From assembly GCF_016642265.1 (NCBI RefSeq), contig NZ_MRXX01000004.1, positions 1 through 37,361 of the forward strand: a stretch of DNA of 37,361 bases, in the 5' to 3' direction. The stretch comes from Streptococcus lactarius (GTDB taxonomy: Bacteria; Bacillota; Bacilli; Lactobacillales; Streptococcaceae). Shown in pieces: positions 18,293 through 26,091 of the stretch. Each line of letters begins with the position of its first letter. Positions within the stretch are counted from its first letter, which is position 1. The notes beneath the pieces are model-generated. The model ran no database searches. It saw only the letters and a program-made list of their open reading frames with translations, and had not been told where the DNA came from. The position numbers and the translations under genes were made by a program.

Positions 18293-18313
18293 TTATCCAC
18301 AAAATGTGGATAA
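18293..18313. other. Divergent pair of perfect DnaA boxes
   Basis: TTATCCACA (18293-18301, plus) and TGTGGATAA (18305-18313, minus) are two exact consensus boxes facing each other with 3 bp between. They lie 10 bp upstream of the CiaR repeat of htrA and about 100 bp before rlmH. They may be an outlying origin element or a control site. Confidence 0.8.
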
Positions 18314-18389
18314 CTTGTAGAAATGAGTGTAATAACAGCTATAGACAGGTATTTATAGAATAGCTTTCTTTGTAGTTTCTGTGAATTAT

Positions 18390-18417
18390 TTGTGGAAGAC
18401 TAGAAATATGCTACAAT
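18390..18417 (+). promoter_or_regulatory. Putative rlmH promoter
   Basis: TTGTGG (18390-18395), a 16-bp spacer ending TGC, and TACAAT (18412-18417) make a plausible extended -10 promoter. The -10 ends only six bases before the rlmH ATG, so a transcript from here would be nearly leaderless. An upstream promoter cannot be excluded. Confidence 0.5.
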
Positions 18418-18423
18418 AGAAGG

Positions 18424-18903
18424 ATGAAAATTAAATTAATAACCGTTGGAAAACTAAAAGAAAAATACTTAAAAGATGGAATTGCTGAGTATCTAAAGCG
18501 ACTAGGACGGTTTGCAAAAGTAGAACAAATTGAATTAATTGATGAAAAAACTCCTGATCGGGCAAGTGAACTTGAAAATCAACAGATCCTTGAAAAAGAA
18601 GGAAAACGAATCCTTTCTAAAATTTCAGATAAGGAATATGTCATTGTATTAGCTATCGAAGGTAAACAATTTCCTTCAGAAAAATTTAGTCAAACGATCG
18701 ACCAGATGATGACTTCAGGGTATTCAAATCTTACCTTTGTGATTGGAGGAAGTCTTGGTTTGTCTCCTAAAGTAAAAAAAAGAGGTAATTTATTAATGAG
18801 CTTTGGTCAACTAACACTTCCTCATCAGTTGATGAAATTGGTATTAGTGGAGCAAATCTATCGAGCCTTCATGATTCAACAAGGTAGTCCTTATCATAAA
18901 TAA
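18424..18903 (+). CDS. rlmH: 23S rRNA (pseudouridine1915-N3)-methyltransferase RlmH
   Basis: RlmH methylates pseudouridine 1915 in helix 69 of 23S rRNA on the 70S ribosome. The 159-aa SPOUT-family product begins [20 protein letters not shown]. It has the [12 protein letters not shown] segment (76-87), the knot with [10 protein letters not shown] (104-113), and the C-terminal [19 protein letters not shown] (140-158) that is the family hallmark. AGAAGG precedes the ATG. It is divergent from htrA, as in pneumococcus. Confidence 0.98.
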   Translation: MKIKLITVGKLKEKYLKDGIAEYLKRLGRFAKVEQIELIDEKTPDRASELENQQILEKEGKRILSKISDKEYVIVLAIEGKQFPSEKFSQTIDQMMTSGYSNLTFVIGGSLGLSPKVKKRGNLLMSFGQLTLPHQLMKLVLVEQIYRAFMIQQGSPYHK

Positions 18904-18905
18904 CC

Positions 18906-18934
18906 TTGACGCTCCCTCCTTTTTCTGCTAAAAT
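18906..18934 (+). promoter_or_regulatory. Promoter of tRNA-Arg
   Basis: TTGACG (18906-18911), a 17-bp spacer, and TAAAAT (18929-18934) preceded by TGC. It starts three bases past the rlmH stop and lies 11 bp upstream of the tRNA. Confidence 0.8.
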
Positions 18935-18945
18935 GAAGTATGCTT

Positions 18946-19019
18946 GGTCCCATAGCTCAGCTGGATAGAGCATTCGCCTTCTAAGCGAACGGTCGCAGGT
19001 TCGAATCCTGCTGGGATCA
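18946..19019 (+). tRNA. tRNA-Arg (TCT)
   Basis: A 74-nt cloverleaf with acceptor GGTCCCA/TGGGATC, anticodon loop CTTCTAA (anticodon TCT), and T arm GCAGGTTCGAATCCTGC. CCA is not encoded. The same tRNA stands before comCDE in pneumococcus. Confidence 0.95.
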
Positions 19020-19030
19020 AATGGAAAGTG

Positions 19031-19077
19031 GAAAAATGAACGAATGTTATTCAACATTTGCTCATTTTTCTTTTTTT
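19031..19077 (+). terminator. Terminator of tRNA-Arg
   Basis: An 18-bp stem with two imperfect pairs (19031-19048 with 19053-19070), a 4-nt loop, and a run of seven T. It would isolate comDE from rlmH/tRNA transcription. Confidence 0.85.
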
Positions 19078-19378
19078 GCATACAATTGTATATATTTTCA
19101 ATTTTATCTTATTTTTTATAAGTATTTATATCTTTTAAGATTAATGAAAGTATTTCTCAAAATAGTGTTTAAAATCTACTAAAAATCCCTATATAGTGGC
19201 AAAAAACGATTTCAAAAAAGTTTCAAACATGTAACAAGTTGTTTAAAAATATTACATTTTACTAGATTCCCTTTAATTTTACGATAGTTTATATTATAAT
19301 TTTTTGTATATAATATTTTATTTTATTGATAATAATACTAAAGTATAATAAAATAGAAAACAGAGTGGGAGAGAATGT
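19078..19378 (+). promoter_or_regulatory. comD upstream region; no comC found
   Basis: This 300-bp, very AT-rich gap is where comC lies in related species. All frames on both strands are broken by frequent stops. Nothing resembles a 40-50-aa precursor with a double-glycine leader; the longest methionine-started frame after the terminator is about 12 codons (near 19144). Possible -10 hexamers TATAAT occur at 19295, 19309 and 19344. ACA-TT-type half sites (ACAAGTTGT at 19234-19242 and ACATTTTAC at 19254-19262) have 11-bp spacing and only weakly resemble ComE boxes. Confidence 0.7.
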
Positions 19379-20719
19379 GTGTTTCAGTCTTTAGTCTTGT
19401 CTTTTCTTTTAGGAGGGGTTATTGTTCTGACCTTTGCATTGGTAGATGAAAAAATCTATCAGGAGCATCGGTTTATATTTATCTTTCTGCTTAGTACCTT
19501 TGTTCTTCTTTTTGAGAGTCTTCTCGTATTTTTAGATGTCACTTTATTTTCAGGTATTCGATTATCAGATTTAAATATGCTACTGTGGCCTGTTTATCTC
19601 TATCCTTATTATCATTATGCCAATCGAAATAATCGCTTATGTTCTATTTTCTACTCTTTTTTTACTTATTTAGCAGTTGAAGGAACAGCTACTTTTTTGA
19701 CCATTATCGTTTCTTCAGTTTTAGGAGATGCTGTTGTAGAAGCTTACTCAATTATCTACAATATGTTTATTCGTTTGGTTTCTTTAGGAATCATTTTGAA
19801 GCTAATTGACTTATTTGAATTTGATTTCACCCCTTTTTACGAAGAAGCATTTGAAAAGTATTTAAAATTATTGATTTCTGTCTATTTTGCTATATTTGTG
19901 GTAATCAATTTTGCCTTATGGATTAGTGAACAAGCACAATATAAAAATTTTGGGAGTATGTTAGCGACGATTTGTTTTTTCTCATTTGTAGTCAGTTTGT
20001 TTCATATGAAGATTGAGAGAGATCAATATCGTAAAAATTTAGAACTGGAATACAAAGAATTTTCCGAGCAACAAATGAGTCGTTATATGGCTGAAATTCA
20101 AAGTCTTTATTCTACTGTCAGAGGGGTTCGTCATGATTTAGGGAACATAGTGATTTCTATGTCACTAGCTATTCAAGAAGGAAATATTCCAGAAATTCAA
20201 AGAATTTATAGAGAAGTATTAGAAAAAAGTTATAGAGAGATCAATACCGAAAAATTATCAGGCTTTAACTTGGTGAATATAAAAGATTCTGCCTTGCGAA
20301 GTATTCTAATTCGGGGTTGGTTAGATGCCAGAGATGCTGGTGTAGAAATGACTTTTGAAACGAGTGAATCCATTGAGCAACTACCAGTTGACTTATTAGA
20401 TATTGTCAGAATTGTTGGCATTCTAGTAACGAATGCTTTAGAAGCTTCAAAAGAAGCGGAGGAAAAGAAGGTTCGTATTGCTATTTTTTCTATTTCAAAA
20501 ATGGTTTATTTGGTGATTCATAATACAACGAATGAAATAACTTTTGATGTCAGAAAAATATATGAGGAGGGGTATTCAACAAAGGGAGAAAATAGAGGAT
20601 TAGGCTTAGATAATGTGAGGAAAATATTAGCCAACTATGGAAATATGTTTTTGGAAACAGAATTGCAAGGTAATTGGTTTTTACAAGTATTGAAGATTGG
20701 AGGGTATGAAAAAGAATGA
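19379..20719 (+). CDS. comD: Competence pheromone receptor kinase ComD
   Basis: ComD is the HPK10-class membrane histidine kinase that senses CSP. The 446-aa product has about six or seven membrane segments in residues 1-210, then a coiled linker, the phospho-acceptor His252 in RGVRHDLGNI, an N box with Asn352 (TNALEAS), and a G box GLGLDN (407-412). The start is GTG at 19379 behind GGGAGA; a nearer ATG at 19375 is in a different frame that soon stops. It overlaps comE by four bases. The protein is full length with key residues intact, so it is not a pseudogene, although comC is missing upstream. Confidence 0.92.
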   Translation: MFQSLVLSFLLGGVIVLTFALVDEKIYQEHRFIFIFLLSTFVLLFESLLVFLDVTLFSGIRLSDLNMLLWPVYLYPYYHYANRNNRLCSIFYSFFTYLAVEGTATFLTIIVSSVLGDAVVEAYSIIYNMFIRLVSLGIILKLIDLFEFDFTPFYEEAFEKYLKLLISVYFAIFVVINFALWISEQAQYKNFGSMLATICFFSFVVSLFHMKIERDQYRKNLELEYKEFSEQQMSRYMAEIQSLYSTVRGVRHDLGNIVISMSLAIQEGNIPEIQRIYREVLEKSYREINTEKLSGFNLVNIKDSALRSILIRGWLDARDAGVEMTFETSESIEQLPVDLLDIVRIVGILVTNALEASKEAEEKKVRIAIFSISKMVYLVIHNTTNEITFDVRKIYEEGYSTKGENRGLGLDNVRKILANYGNMFLETELQGNWFLQVLKIGGYEKE

Positions 20720-21474
20720 AGATTTTTTTACTAGAAGATGAACTACAACAACAGCTACGTGTTGAAAAACATATTGCAACAATTGCTAACGAATTGGATT
20801 TAACGATTGAAATGATTTCTACAGGTAAGCTATCTGAGTTTGAAGAATATATACAACATTCTGATCTCCACCAATTATATTTTTTAGATATTCATATTCA
20901 AGACAATGAGTATTGTGGGCTCGAAATTGCTCAAAAAATACGGGAAGCAAATCCTTATGCAATTATTGTATTCATTACTACAAAATCTGAATTTGCCTCT
21001 ATTACTTACCGTTACAAAGTATCTGCTTTGGACTTTATTGATAAAAATTTGAATGAAGATTTATTTAAATCTAAGTTACAAGGTTGTATTGAATATTTGA
21101 CAACCATCCAGATTAAAAATGATGACTTGACGGATTATTTTGAGTATGACTTTAGGGATAAAAAAATTAAAATTCCGTTCAAAGATATTCTTTATATTGA
21201 GACGATTGGAACTGCTTATAAATTGAATTTAGTTGGAAAAAATTTTCAAAAAGAAATTGCGGGAAGCTTATCCGATGTTTTAAATAAGGATGAAGAAGAT
21301 AGATATTTTAGCCCTCATCAATCTTTTATTGTAAATAGAAGTATGATTATTGGAATGGATAAGAAAAATAAGCAACTTCTCTTAAAAGAAGGATATTCTT
21401 GCCCTATTTCAAGAAGCAATATCAAGCGCGTTAAAAAATTAATTGAAGAGCAAAATTTAGAATATAATGCTTGA
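20716..21474 (+). CDS. comE: Competence response regulator ComE
   Basis: ComE is phosphorylated by ComD and activates early competence genes including comX. The 252-aa product has a receiver domain with acidic Glu7/Asp8, phospho-acceptor Asp58 (YFLDIHI), and conserved Thr/Lys region near 92-115. A C-terminal LytTR DNA-binding domain (about 140-245) follows. It aligns along its full length with pneumococcal ComE as recalled, at perhaps half identity. ATGA overlap with comD implies coupled translation. Its TGA stop lies inside the -35 of the following tRNA promoter. Confidence 0.93.
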   Translation: MKIFLLEDELQQQLRVEKHIATIANELDLTIEMISTGKLSEFEEYIQHSDLHQLYFLDIHIQDNEYCGLEIAQKIREANPYAIIVFITTKSEFASITYRYKVSALDFIDKNLNEDLFKSKLQGCIEYLTTIQIKNDDLTDYFEYDFRDKKIKIPFKDILYIETIGTAYKLNLVGKNFQKEIAGSLSDVLNKDEEDRYFSPHQSFIVNRSMIIGMDKKNKQLLLKEGYSCPISRSNIKRVKKLIEEQNLEYNA

Positions 21475-21498
21475 CAAAGTGCTAATTTCTGATATAAT
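21471..21498 (+). promoter_or_regulatory. Promoter of the tRNA-Glu/tRNA-Asn pair
   Basis: Perfect TTGACA (21471-21476), 16-bp spacer, perfect TATAAT (21493-21498). The -35 contains the comE stop codon, and no terminator separates comE from the tRNAs. Confidence 0.88.
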
Positions 21499-21524
21499 GG
21501 GATATGTTCTGTTAATGAATATAT

Positions 21525-21596
21525 GGTCCGTTGGTCAAGGGGTTAAGACACCGCCTTTTCACGGCGGTAACACGGGTTCGAATCCCGTACGGACTA
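21525..21596 (+). tRNA. tRNA-Glu (TTC)
   Basis: A 72-nt cloverleaf, identical to the copy at 1035-1106 but on the opposite strand. Anticodon TTC, T arm ACGGGTTCGAATCCCGT, no encoded CCA. Confidence 0.95.
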
Positions 21597-21604
21597 TATC
21601 TCAT

Positions 21605-21678
21605 TCCGCCATAGCTCAGTTGGTAGTAGCGCATGACTGTTAATCATGATGTCGTAGGTTCGAGTCCTACTGGCGGAG
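21605..21678 (+). tRNA. tRNA-Asn (GTT)
   Basis: A 74-nt cloverleaf: acceptor TCCGCCA/TGGCGGA, anticodon GTT in ACTGTTAATC, T arm GTAGGTTCGAGTCCTAC. It follows tRNA-Glu by eight bases and shares its promoter. Confidence 0.95.
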
Positions 21679-21686
21679 CTAACACG

Positions 21687-21708
21687 ACACCCATTTGGGT
21701 GTTTTTTT
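21687..21708 (+). terminator. Terminator of the tRNA-Glu/tRNA-Asn transcript
   Basis: ACACCC and GGGTGT form a 6-bp stem with an ATTT loop, followed by a run of seven T. Confidence 0.88.
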
Positions 21709-21714
21709 GTTTCT

Positions 21715-21742
21715 AAAAAAACTAGGATAACCATCATCCTAG
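21715..21742 (-). terminator. Terminator of the yfhO-family gene
   Basis: On the minus strand CTAGGAT pairs with ATCCTAG around a 7-nt loop, followed by seven T. The gene's TGA stop (21734-21736) is in the loop/stem. It stands back to back with the tRNA terminator. Confidence 0.82.
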
Positions 21743-24346
21743 CTTTTTATTTGTTACTGAATGGAGTGAATAGTTTTCAACTTTTTTCTCTTTATGATTT
21801 TGTCTCCATTCGTAAAGAAAGAAGAGAACAATTCCAGTGAAAAAGGCAGTAAGTCCTTCAATGAAGCCTTGGGGAACAAATGTTAAGGTGACTGTTCCGG
21901 TTCCTTTTGAAACATCCACTCCCATCAATCCTTTCTGGATGCGATGAATTTGAATAGGTTTTCCATTTTGCTTAGCTGACCAACCTTTATCATATGGAAG
22001 TGAGAAAATAAGGGTCGTATCTCTATTTGCATTATAAGCTGCCACTACTTTATTTTTCTTTTTGTGAATAGCAGCTTCTTGCTGACGAATAGTGGTGATA
22101 GCTTGCGTATATTTGTCAAGATCCAGCGCAAAAAATTCTGGTGTACGAAAAGAAACGGTTGAATTTTCTGGAAAACTCATACGAATAGTGATCGTTTTTT
22201 CTGCATCAAAATGTCCAATTGAAAAGAATGGAAAGGCATTATCAATAGTATAACGCTGGGTCTGCCCATTATACGTGATTTCAATGTCTTTTTGATCATC
22301 ATTTGAAAATTCTAGATTTGGAACATTAACATAGAGTTGGCTATGGGCAGGAATTGTTACTTCATATTCAATGCTTGCATAAGATAAGTGACTATCTTTC
22401 TCTATTTTTGCAGTTTGCATGGAAGATGTGGAGTTTTCTGAGTGATTTGAAAGAAATTTTAATTTTTTATAAAATTTAAATTTTTTACCTGTGAGTTGAT
22501 GGATCAATTGTGTTTGGTTATCGAGTGTCAGATTTGTAAAGGATGTATTCTTATAAGGCTTAGCTGATAAGAATGCAATTGGCAAAGCGTATTCATTTTC
22601 TGAGAGTGAGATTCCATTTTTAGAGGCAATCTCTTTAAATCCAAATTTTTGAACAGGTTGTTGGCTTAAATTATAGCGAACACCAAATAGGCTATCCATT
22701 AGAATGGAATTATTTTGGTATCGAAGGTTGAGGTTGGTTCCTTCAGATTTAAATCCAAGTTTATCCAATATTGAACTAGCATCTGTATTTCGAACAGATG
22801 AAAATTGAGAAATGCCATTATAACCATACTTCATACTATCATTGCCAGTTTGTGGATGTAGAATTTCAGTCCGATAGTTTGAGTCTGTGTTTCCACTTAC
22901 CAAGGTTTGAATAGATTTTAAGTCGCGTTCGTAGGATGATCGAGAAGCAAATACCCATTCTTTTGCAATTCCTTCAATCTGATAATAACTATTTACAGAT
23001 AGTTCAAATAGAGAAAGGAAAAGAATGGAAAAGTAGAATAATCTTGGGGGTATTTTTTTAAAAATAAAGGCAAGAGAGAGTAAAAAGAAAACCAGTAAAA
23101 ATTCAAAAGTAACAACGAAATTGATAGAATCTAAAAATTTATAGTGATGACTGAAAAAAAGTGTTCCTCCAAATCCTAAGAAGAGTATGAAGCTAGCAAT
23201 ACTAAAGCGACCCCAAGTGATCTCCTCGATTCGATTTAGAACTTCTCCTGCCATTAGAATAATCGTCAAAGAAAAAATCCAGGCGTATCGATGGAGAAAC
23301 ATATTTGGCGCGTGCATACCTTGCCAAAGAAGGTCTAATAGTTGTAAACGGAAACTGAAAATGAGAATTGTTAGAAGTAAAAAATAGCAGAGTTTCACGT
23401 GAAACTTGATTGATTTTACAAAGAAAAAAGTGATCGCTAGTAACAATGGAAACAATCCTACATAGATCATCGGAATAGATCCATATTTAGTCGTATCAAA
23501 ACTACCTACGAAATTTTTGGCAAATACGTCGAGATACCAGCTTTTTTCTGTAAAGATACTGTCAACCTTTGAAAAACTTTCTCCATGAGTACGTAAATCT
23601 AAGAAGGTAGGATATAACATTACTAGACTTGTTATAACCGATAGAAGAGATACAATCACAAAATGGAAAAAACGCTTTCCAATTTCTTTGATATTCCATG
23701 ACAGTTGTGTCAAGTACCATAATATGAGAAAAGTGGACATCATAAATCCAAAATAATAATTTTGGATAAACAAACAGGTTAAACTGATAAAGTAGAGAAT
23801 CTCTCCCTCATTGTAAATTAGTTTCTTGAACCCATAAACAATTAGTGGTGCTAGAATAAATACGTCTAACCAAGTTTTAATTTCAATTTGGCTGATGGCA
23901 AAACTCATCAGAGCAAATGATGTTGAAAGGGTAAGAACCAGGGTTCTAGGGATTTTAGAAAACATCCCGTGTATACTGATGTATGTACTAAGACCAATTG
24001 CTCCAAATTTCAAAAGTGTGATGAGGTAAACAGCATCCGGCATGGATTGTGCATTAAAGAAGTAGACAAGAGGGGAAAAGAAACTTCCTAGATAATAGCT
24101 ACTGAGTGCATAGAAATTAAGGCCTAATCCACTTTGAAAACTGTAAAATAGGCTATCTGTTCCATGTAAAATATTTCGAAGTGTGGTATCAAAAATGACA
24201 TACTGATGATAACCATCTCCTAATAATGGGGATGTCTCACTGTTCCAGTAAATTCCTTGTGAGAGGTAAATAAAGAACATTATGATCACTGGAATCAGAA
24301 AGGAAGATATCAAAAAAAGGGATGTTTTTAGCTTTGTTTTGTTCAT
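21734..24346 (-). CDS. YfhO-family polytopic membrane protein (GT-C-like glycosyltransferase)
   Basis: This large membrane protein has 870 aa. A first membrane segment (about 8-30) is followed by an extracellular loop with the LLGDGYHQY acidic motif (41-49), as in GT-C glycosyltransferases. About ten more membrane segments run to about 455, then an extracellular domain (about 460-825) and a last membrane segment (about 831-850). The pattern is that of YfhO. In B. subtilis YfhO helps glycosylate lipoteichoic acid with polyprenyl-linked sugar; transfer of that role here is inference. It is transcribed toward the origin. No partner flippase or CsbB-type transferase is adjacent. A perfect parS palindrome (23391-23406) is embedded in it. 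Confidence 0.85.
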   Translation of the reverse strand: MNKTKLKTSLFLISSFLIPVIIMFFIYLSQGIYWNSETSPLLGDGYHQYVIFDTTLRNILHGTDSLFYSFQSGLGLNFYALSSYYLGSFFSPLVYFFNAQSMPDAVYLITLLKFGAIGLSTYISIHGMFSKIPRTLVLTLSTSFALMSFAISQIEIKTWLDVFILAPLIVYGFKKLIYNEGEILYFISLTCLFIQNYYFGFMMSTFLILWYLTQLSWNIKEIGKRFFHFVIVSLLSVITSLVMLYPTFLDLRTHGESFSKVDSIFTEKSWYLDVFAKNFVGSFDTTKYGSIPMIYVGLFPLLLAITFFFVKSIKFHVKLCYFLLLTILIFSFRLQLLDLLWQGMHAPNMFLHRYAWIFSLTIILMAGEVLNRIEEITWGRFSIASFILFLGFGGTLFFSHHYKFLDSINFVVTFEFLLVFFLLSLAFIFKKIPPRLFYFSILFLSLFELSVNSYYQIEGIAKEWVFASRSSYERDLKSIQTLVSGNTDSNYRTEILHPQTGNDSMKYGYNGISQFSSVRNTDASSILDKLGFKSEGTNLNLRYQNNSILMDSLFGVRYNLSQQPVQKFGFKEIASKNGISLSENEYALPIAFLSAKPYKNTSFTNLTLDNQTQLIHQLTGKKFKFYKKLKFLSNHSENSTSSMQTAKIEKDSHLSYASIEYEVTIPAHSQLYVNVPNLEFSNDDQKDIEITYNGQTQRYTIDNAFPFFSIGHFDAEKTITIRMSFPENSTVSFRTPEFFALDLDKYTQAITTIRQQEAAIHKKKNKVVAAYNANRDTTLIFSLPYDKGWSAKQNGKPIQIHRIQKGLMGVDVSKGTGTVTLTFVPQGFIEGLTAFFTGIVLFFLYEWRQNHKEKKVENYSLHSVTNKKLG
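23391..23406. other. parS site (ParB-binding palindrome) within the yfhO-family gene
   Basis: AGTTTCACGTGAAACT is a perfect 16-bp palindrome. It differs from the Bacillus parS consensus TGTTTCACGTGAAACA only at the outermost two bases of each arm taken together. It lies about 7 kb from parB. Confidence 0.88.
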
Positions 24347-24360
24347 ATATTTCTACTGAA

Positions 24361-24389
24361 AGAGCCTGAAATACGGATTTCAGGACTCT
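24361..24389 (-). terminator. Hairpin between the ABC-F gene and yfhO
   Basis: AGAGCCTGAAAT and ATTTCAGGACTCT form a long stem with a 4-nt ACGG loop and one bulge. On the minus strand it follows the ABC-F stop by 12 bp. The T run after it is weak, so it may only partly stop transcription into yfhO. Confidence 0.6.
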
Positions 24390-24401
24390 TAATTTTCATG
24401 A

Positions 24402-26021
24402 TTAATTCCAAAGTTCTTTCACTTTTGCTTGAACTTCTTCATTTTCAAGAAACTCATCATAGGTTTCATCAATGCGATCGATCACGCCGTTTTTTGAAAG
24501 AACGATAATATGGTTGGCGAGTGTTTGAATGAATTCGTGGTCATGGCTGGCAAAAATAATCGATTCTTTAAAATTCTTCAATCCGTCATTCAAACTTGAA
24601 ATAGACTCCAAATCCAAGTGATTGGTTGGATCATCCAGTACAAGGACGTTTGACTTTAGGAGCATCAATTTAGATAATATGACACGAACTTTTTCTCCAC
24701 CTGACAAGACGTTGACAGACTTGTTAACTTCGTCACCAGAAAAGAGCATGCGTCCTAAGAAACCACGAAGGAAAGTATTGTCATCTTCTTCTTTACTTGC
24801 AAATTGACGAAGCCAATCAAGAATAGTTTCTCCACCTGCAAAATCTCGGCTGTTGTCTTTTGGTAGATAAGATCGACTAGTTGTAACTCCCCACTTGACA
24901 GTTCCTTCATACTCAATATCATCCATCAATGCACGGATCAAAGCGGTTGTTTGAATATCGTTTTGTCCGATAAGAGCGGTTTTATCACCAGGACGTAAGA
25001 TAAAGCTGATATTGTCAAGGATGGTTTCTCCATCGATCTTGACAGAAAGATTTTCTACTGTCAAGAGATCGTTACCGATTTCTCGTTCAGCCTTAAAGTT
25101 GATAAATGGGTACTTTCGGCTAGATGGAACAATTTCTTCTAACTCAATCTTGTCAAGCATTTTTTTACGGGATGTTGCTTGTTTTGATTTTGAAGCGTTG
25201 GCTGAGAATCGAGCGACAAACTCTTGCAATTGTTTAATTTTTTCTTCAGCTTTTGCGTTTCTATCTGCTTGTAATTTTGCTGCAAGTTCAGAAGATTCTT
25301 TCCAGAAATCATAGTTTCCGACGTAAAGTTTAATTTTCCCAAAGTCGAGATCTGCCATATGGGTGCAGACTTTGTTCAAAAAGTGGCGGTCATGGGATAC
25401 AACGATAACCGTATTTTCAAAATCAATTAGAAAATCTTCTAACCAGGTAATGGATTGAATATCGAGACCGTTGGTTGGTTCGTCTAAAAGAAGGACATCT
25501 GGTTTACCAAAAAGTGCTTTAGCTAGGAGAACTTTCACTTTATCCCCGTTAGCTAACTCGCTCATGGTTTGATAATGAAGGTCTTCTGAAATATTTAGAT
25601 TTTGAAGCAATTGAGATGCTTCACTTTCTGCTTCCCATCCACCGAGTTCGGCAAATTCACCTTCAAGTTCAGCTGCACGGACGCCGTCTTCATCAGAAAA
25701 ATCTTCTTTCATGTAGATAGCATCTTTCTCTTTCATAATGTTGTAGAGCTTTTCATTTCCCATAATGACAACATCGATGACCCGTTCGTCTTCATAGTCA
25801 AAGTGATTTTGACGCAAAACGGACAAACGTTCATCAGGACCGAGAGAAATATGACCTGTTGTTGGTTCAATATCTCCAGCTAAAATTTTTAAAAAGGTTG
25901 ATTTTCCAGCACCGTTGGCACCGATAAGACCATATGTATTTCCCTCTGTAAAGTTAATATTGACATCGTCAAACAATTTTCGATCACTAAAACGTAGTGA
26001 GACGTCTGATACTGTAAGCAA
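24402..26021 (-). CDS. ABC-F family ATPase (YbiT-like)
   Basis: This 539-aa soluble twin ABC protein has no membrane domain, which is typical of ribosome-associated ABC-F factors. NBD1 has an intact Walker A GANGAGKS (34-41), a Walker B with LLLDEPTN (177-184), but an altered signature SELANGDK (154-161). The interdomain linker is about 235-300. NBD2 has a good LSGGE signature (439-443), but a shortened P-loop GQNDIQTT (352-359) with no Lys, and DD (463-464) where DE is usual. So one composite ATP site looks normal and the other degenerate. Antibiotic resistance is unlikely for this subfamily. The start is TTG at 26021 behind AGAGGAG. Confidence 0.9.
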   Translation of the reverse strand: MLTVSDVSLRFSDRKLFDDVNINFTEGNTYGLIGANGAGKSTFLKILAGDIEPTTGHISLGPDERLSVLRQNHFDYEDERVIDVVIMGNEKLYNIMKEKDAIYMKEDFSDEDGVRAAELEGEFAELGGWEAESEASQLLQNLNISEDLHYQTMSELANGDKVKVLLAKALFGKPDVLLLDEPTNGLDIQSITWLEDFLIDFENTVIVVSHDRHFLNKVCTHMADLDFGKIKLYVGNYDFWKESSELAAKLQADRNAKAEEKIKQLQEFVARFSANASKSKQATSRKKMLDKIELEEIVPSSRKYPFINFKAEREIGNDLLTVENLSVKIDGETILDNISFILRPGDKTALIGQNDIQTTALIRALMDDIEYEGTVKWGVTTSRSYLPKDNSRDFAGGETILDWLRQFASKEEDDNTFLRGFLGRMLFSGDEVNKSVNVLSGGEKVRVILSKLMLLKSNVLVLDDPTNHLDLESISSLNDGLKNFKESIIFASHDHEFIQTLANHIIVLSKNGVIDRIDETYDEFLENEEVQAKVKELWN

Positions 26022-26091
26022 TGATATTCTCCTCTTTCTATAATGTCTTCATTTTACTAGAAAATAGGGGAAAAATCAATCTTTTATAGTG

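Noticed and set aside
19021..19180. Frame of about 53 codons starting at the end of tRNA-Arg, in the comC slot
   Set aside because: It overlaps the tRNA end and reads through the terminator hairpin, is low-complexity Phe/Tyr/Ile, lacks a ribosome binding site and has no double-glycine leader.
19144..19182. 12-codon frame MKVFLKIVFKIY as a possible small pheromone
   Set aside because: No ribosome binding site, no leader, and chance occurrence is likely in AT-rich DNA.
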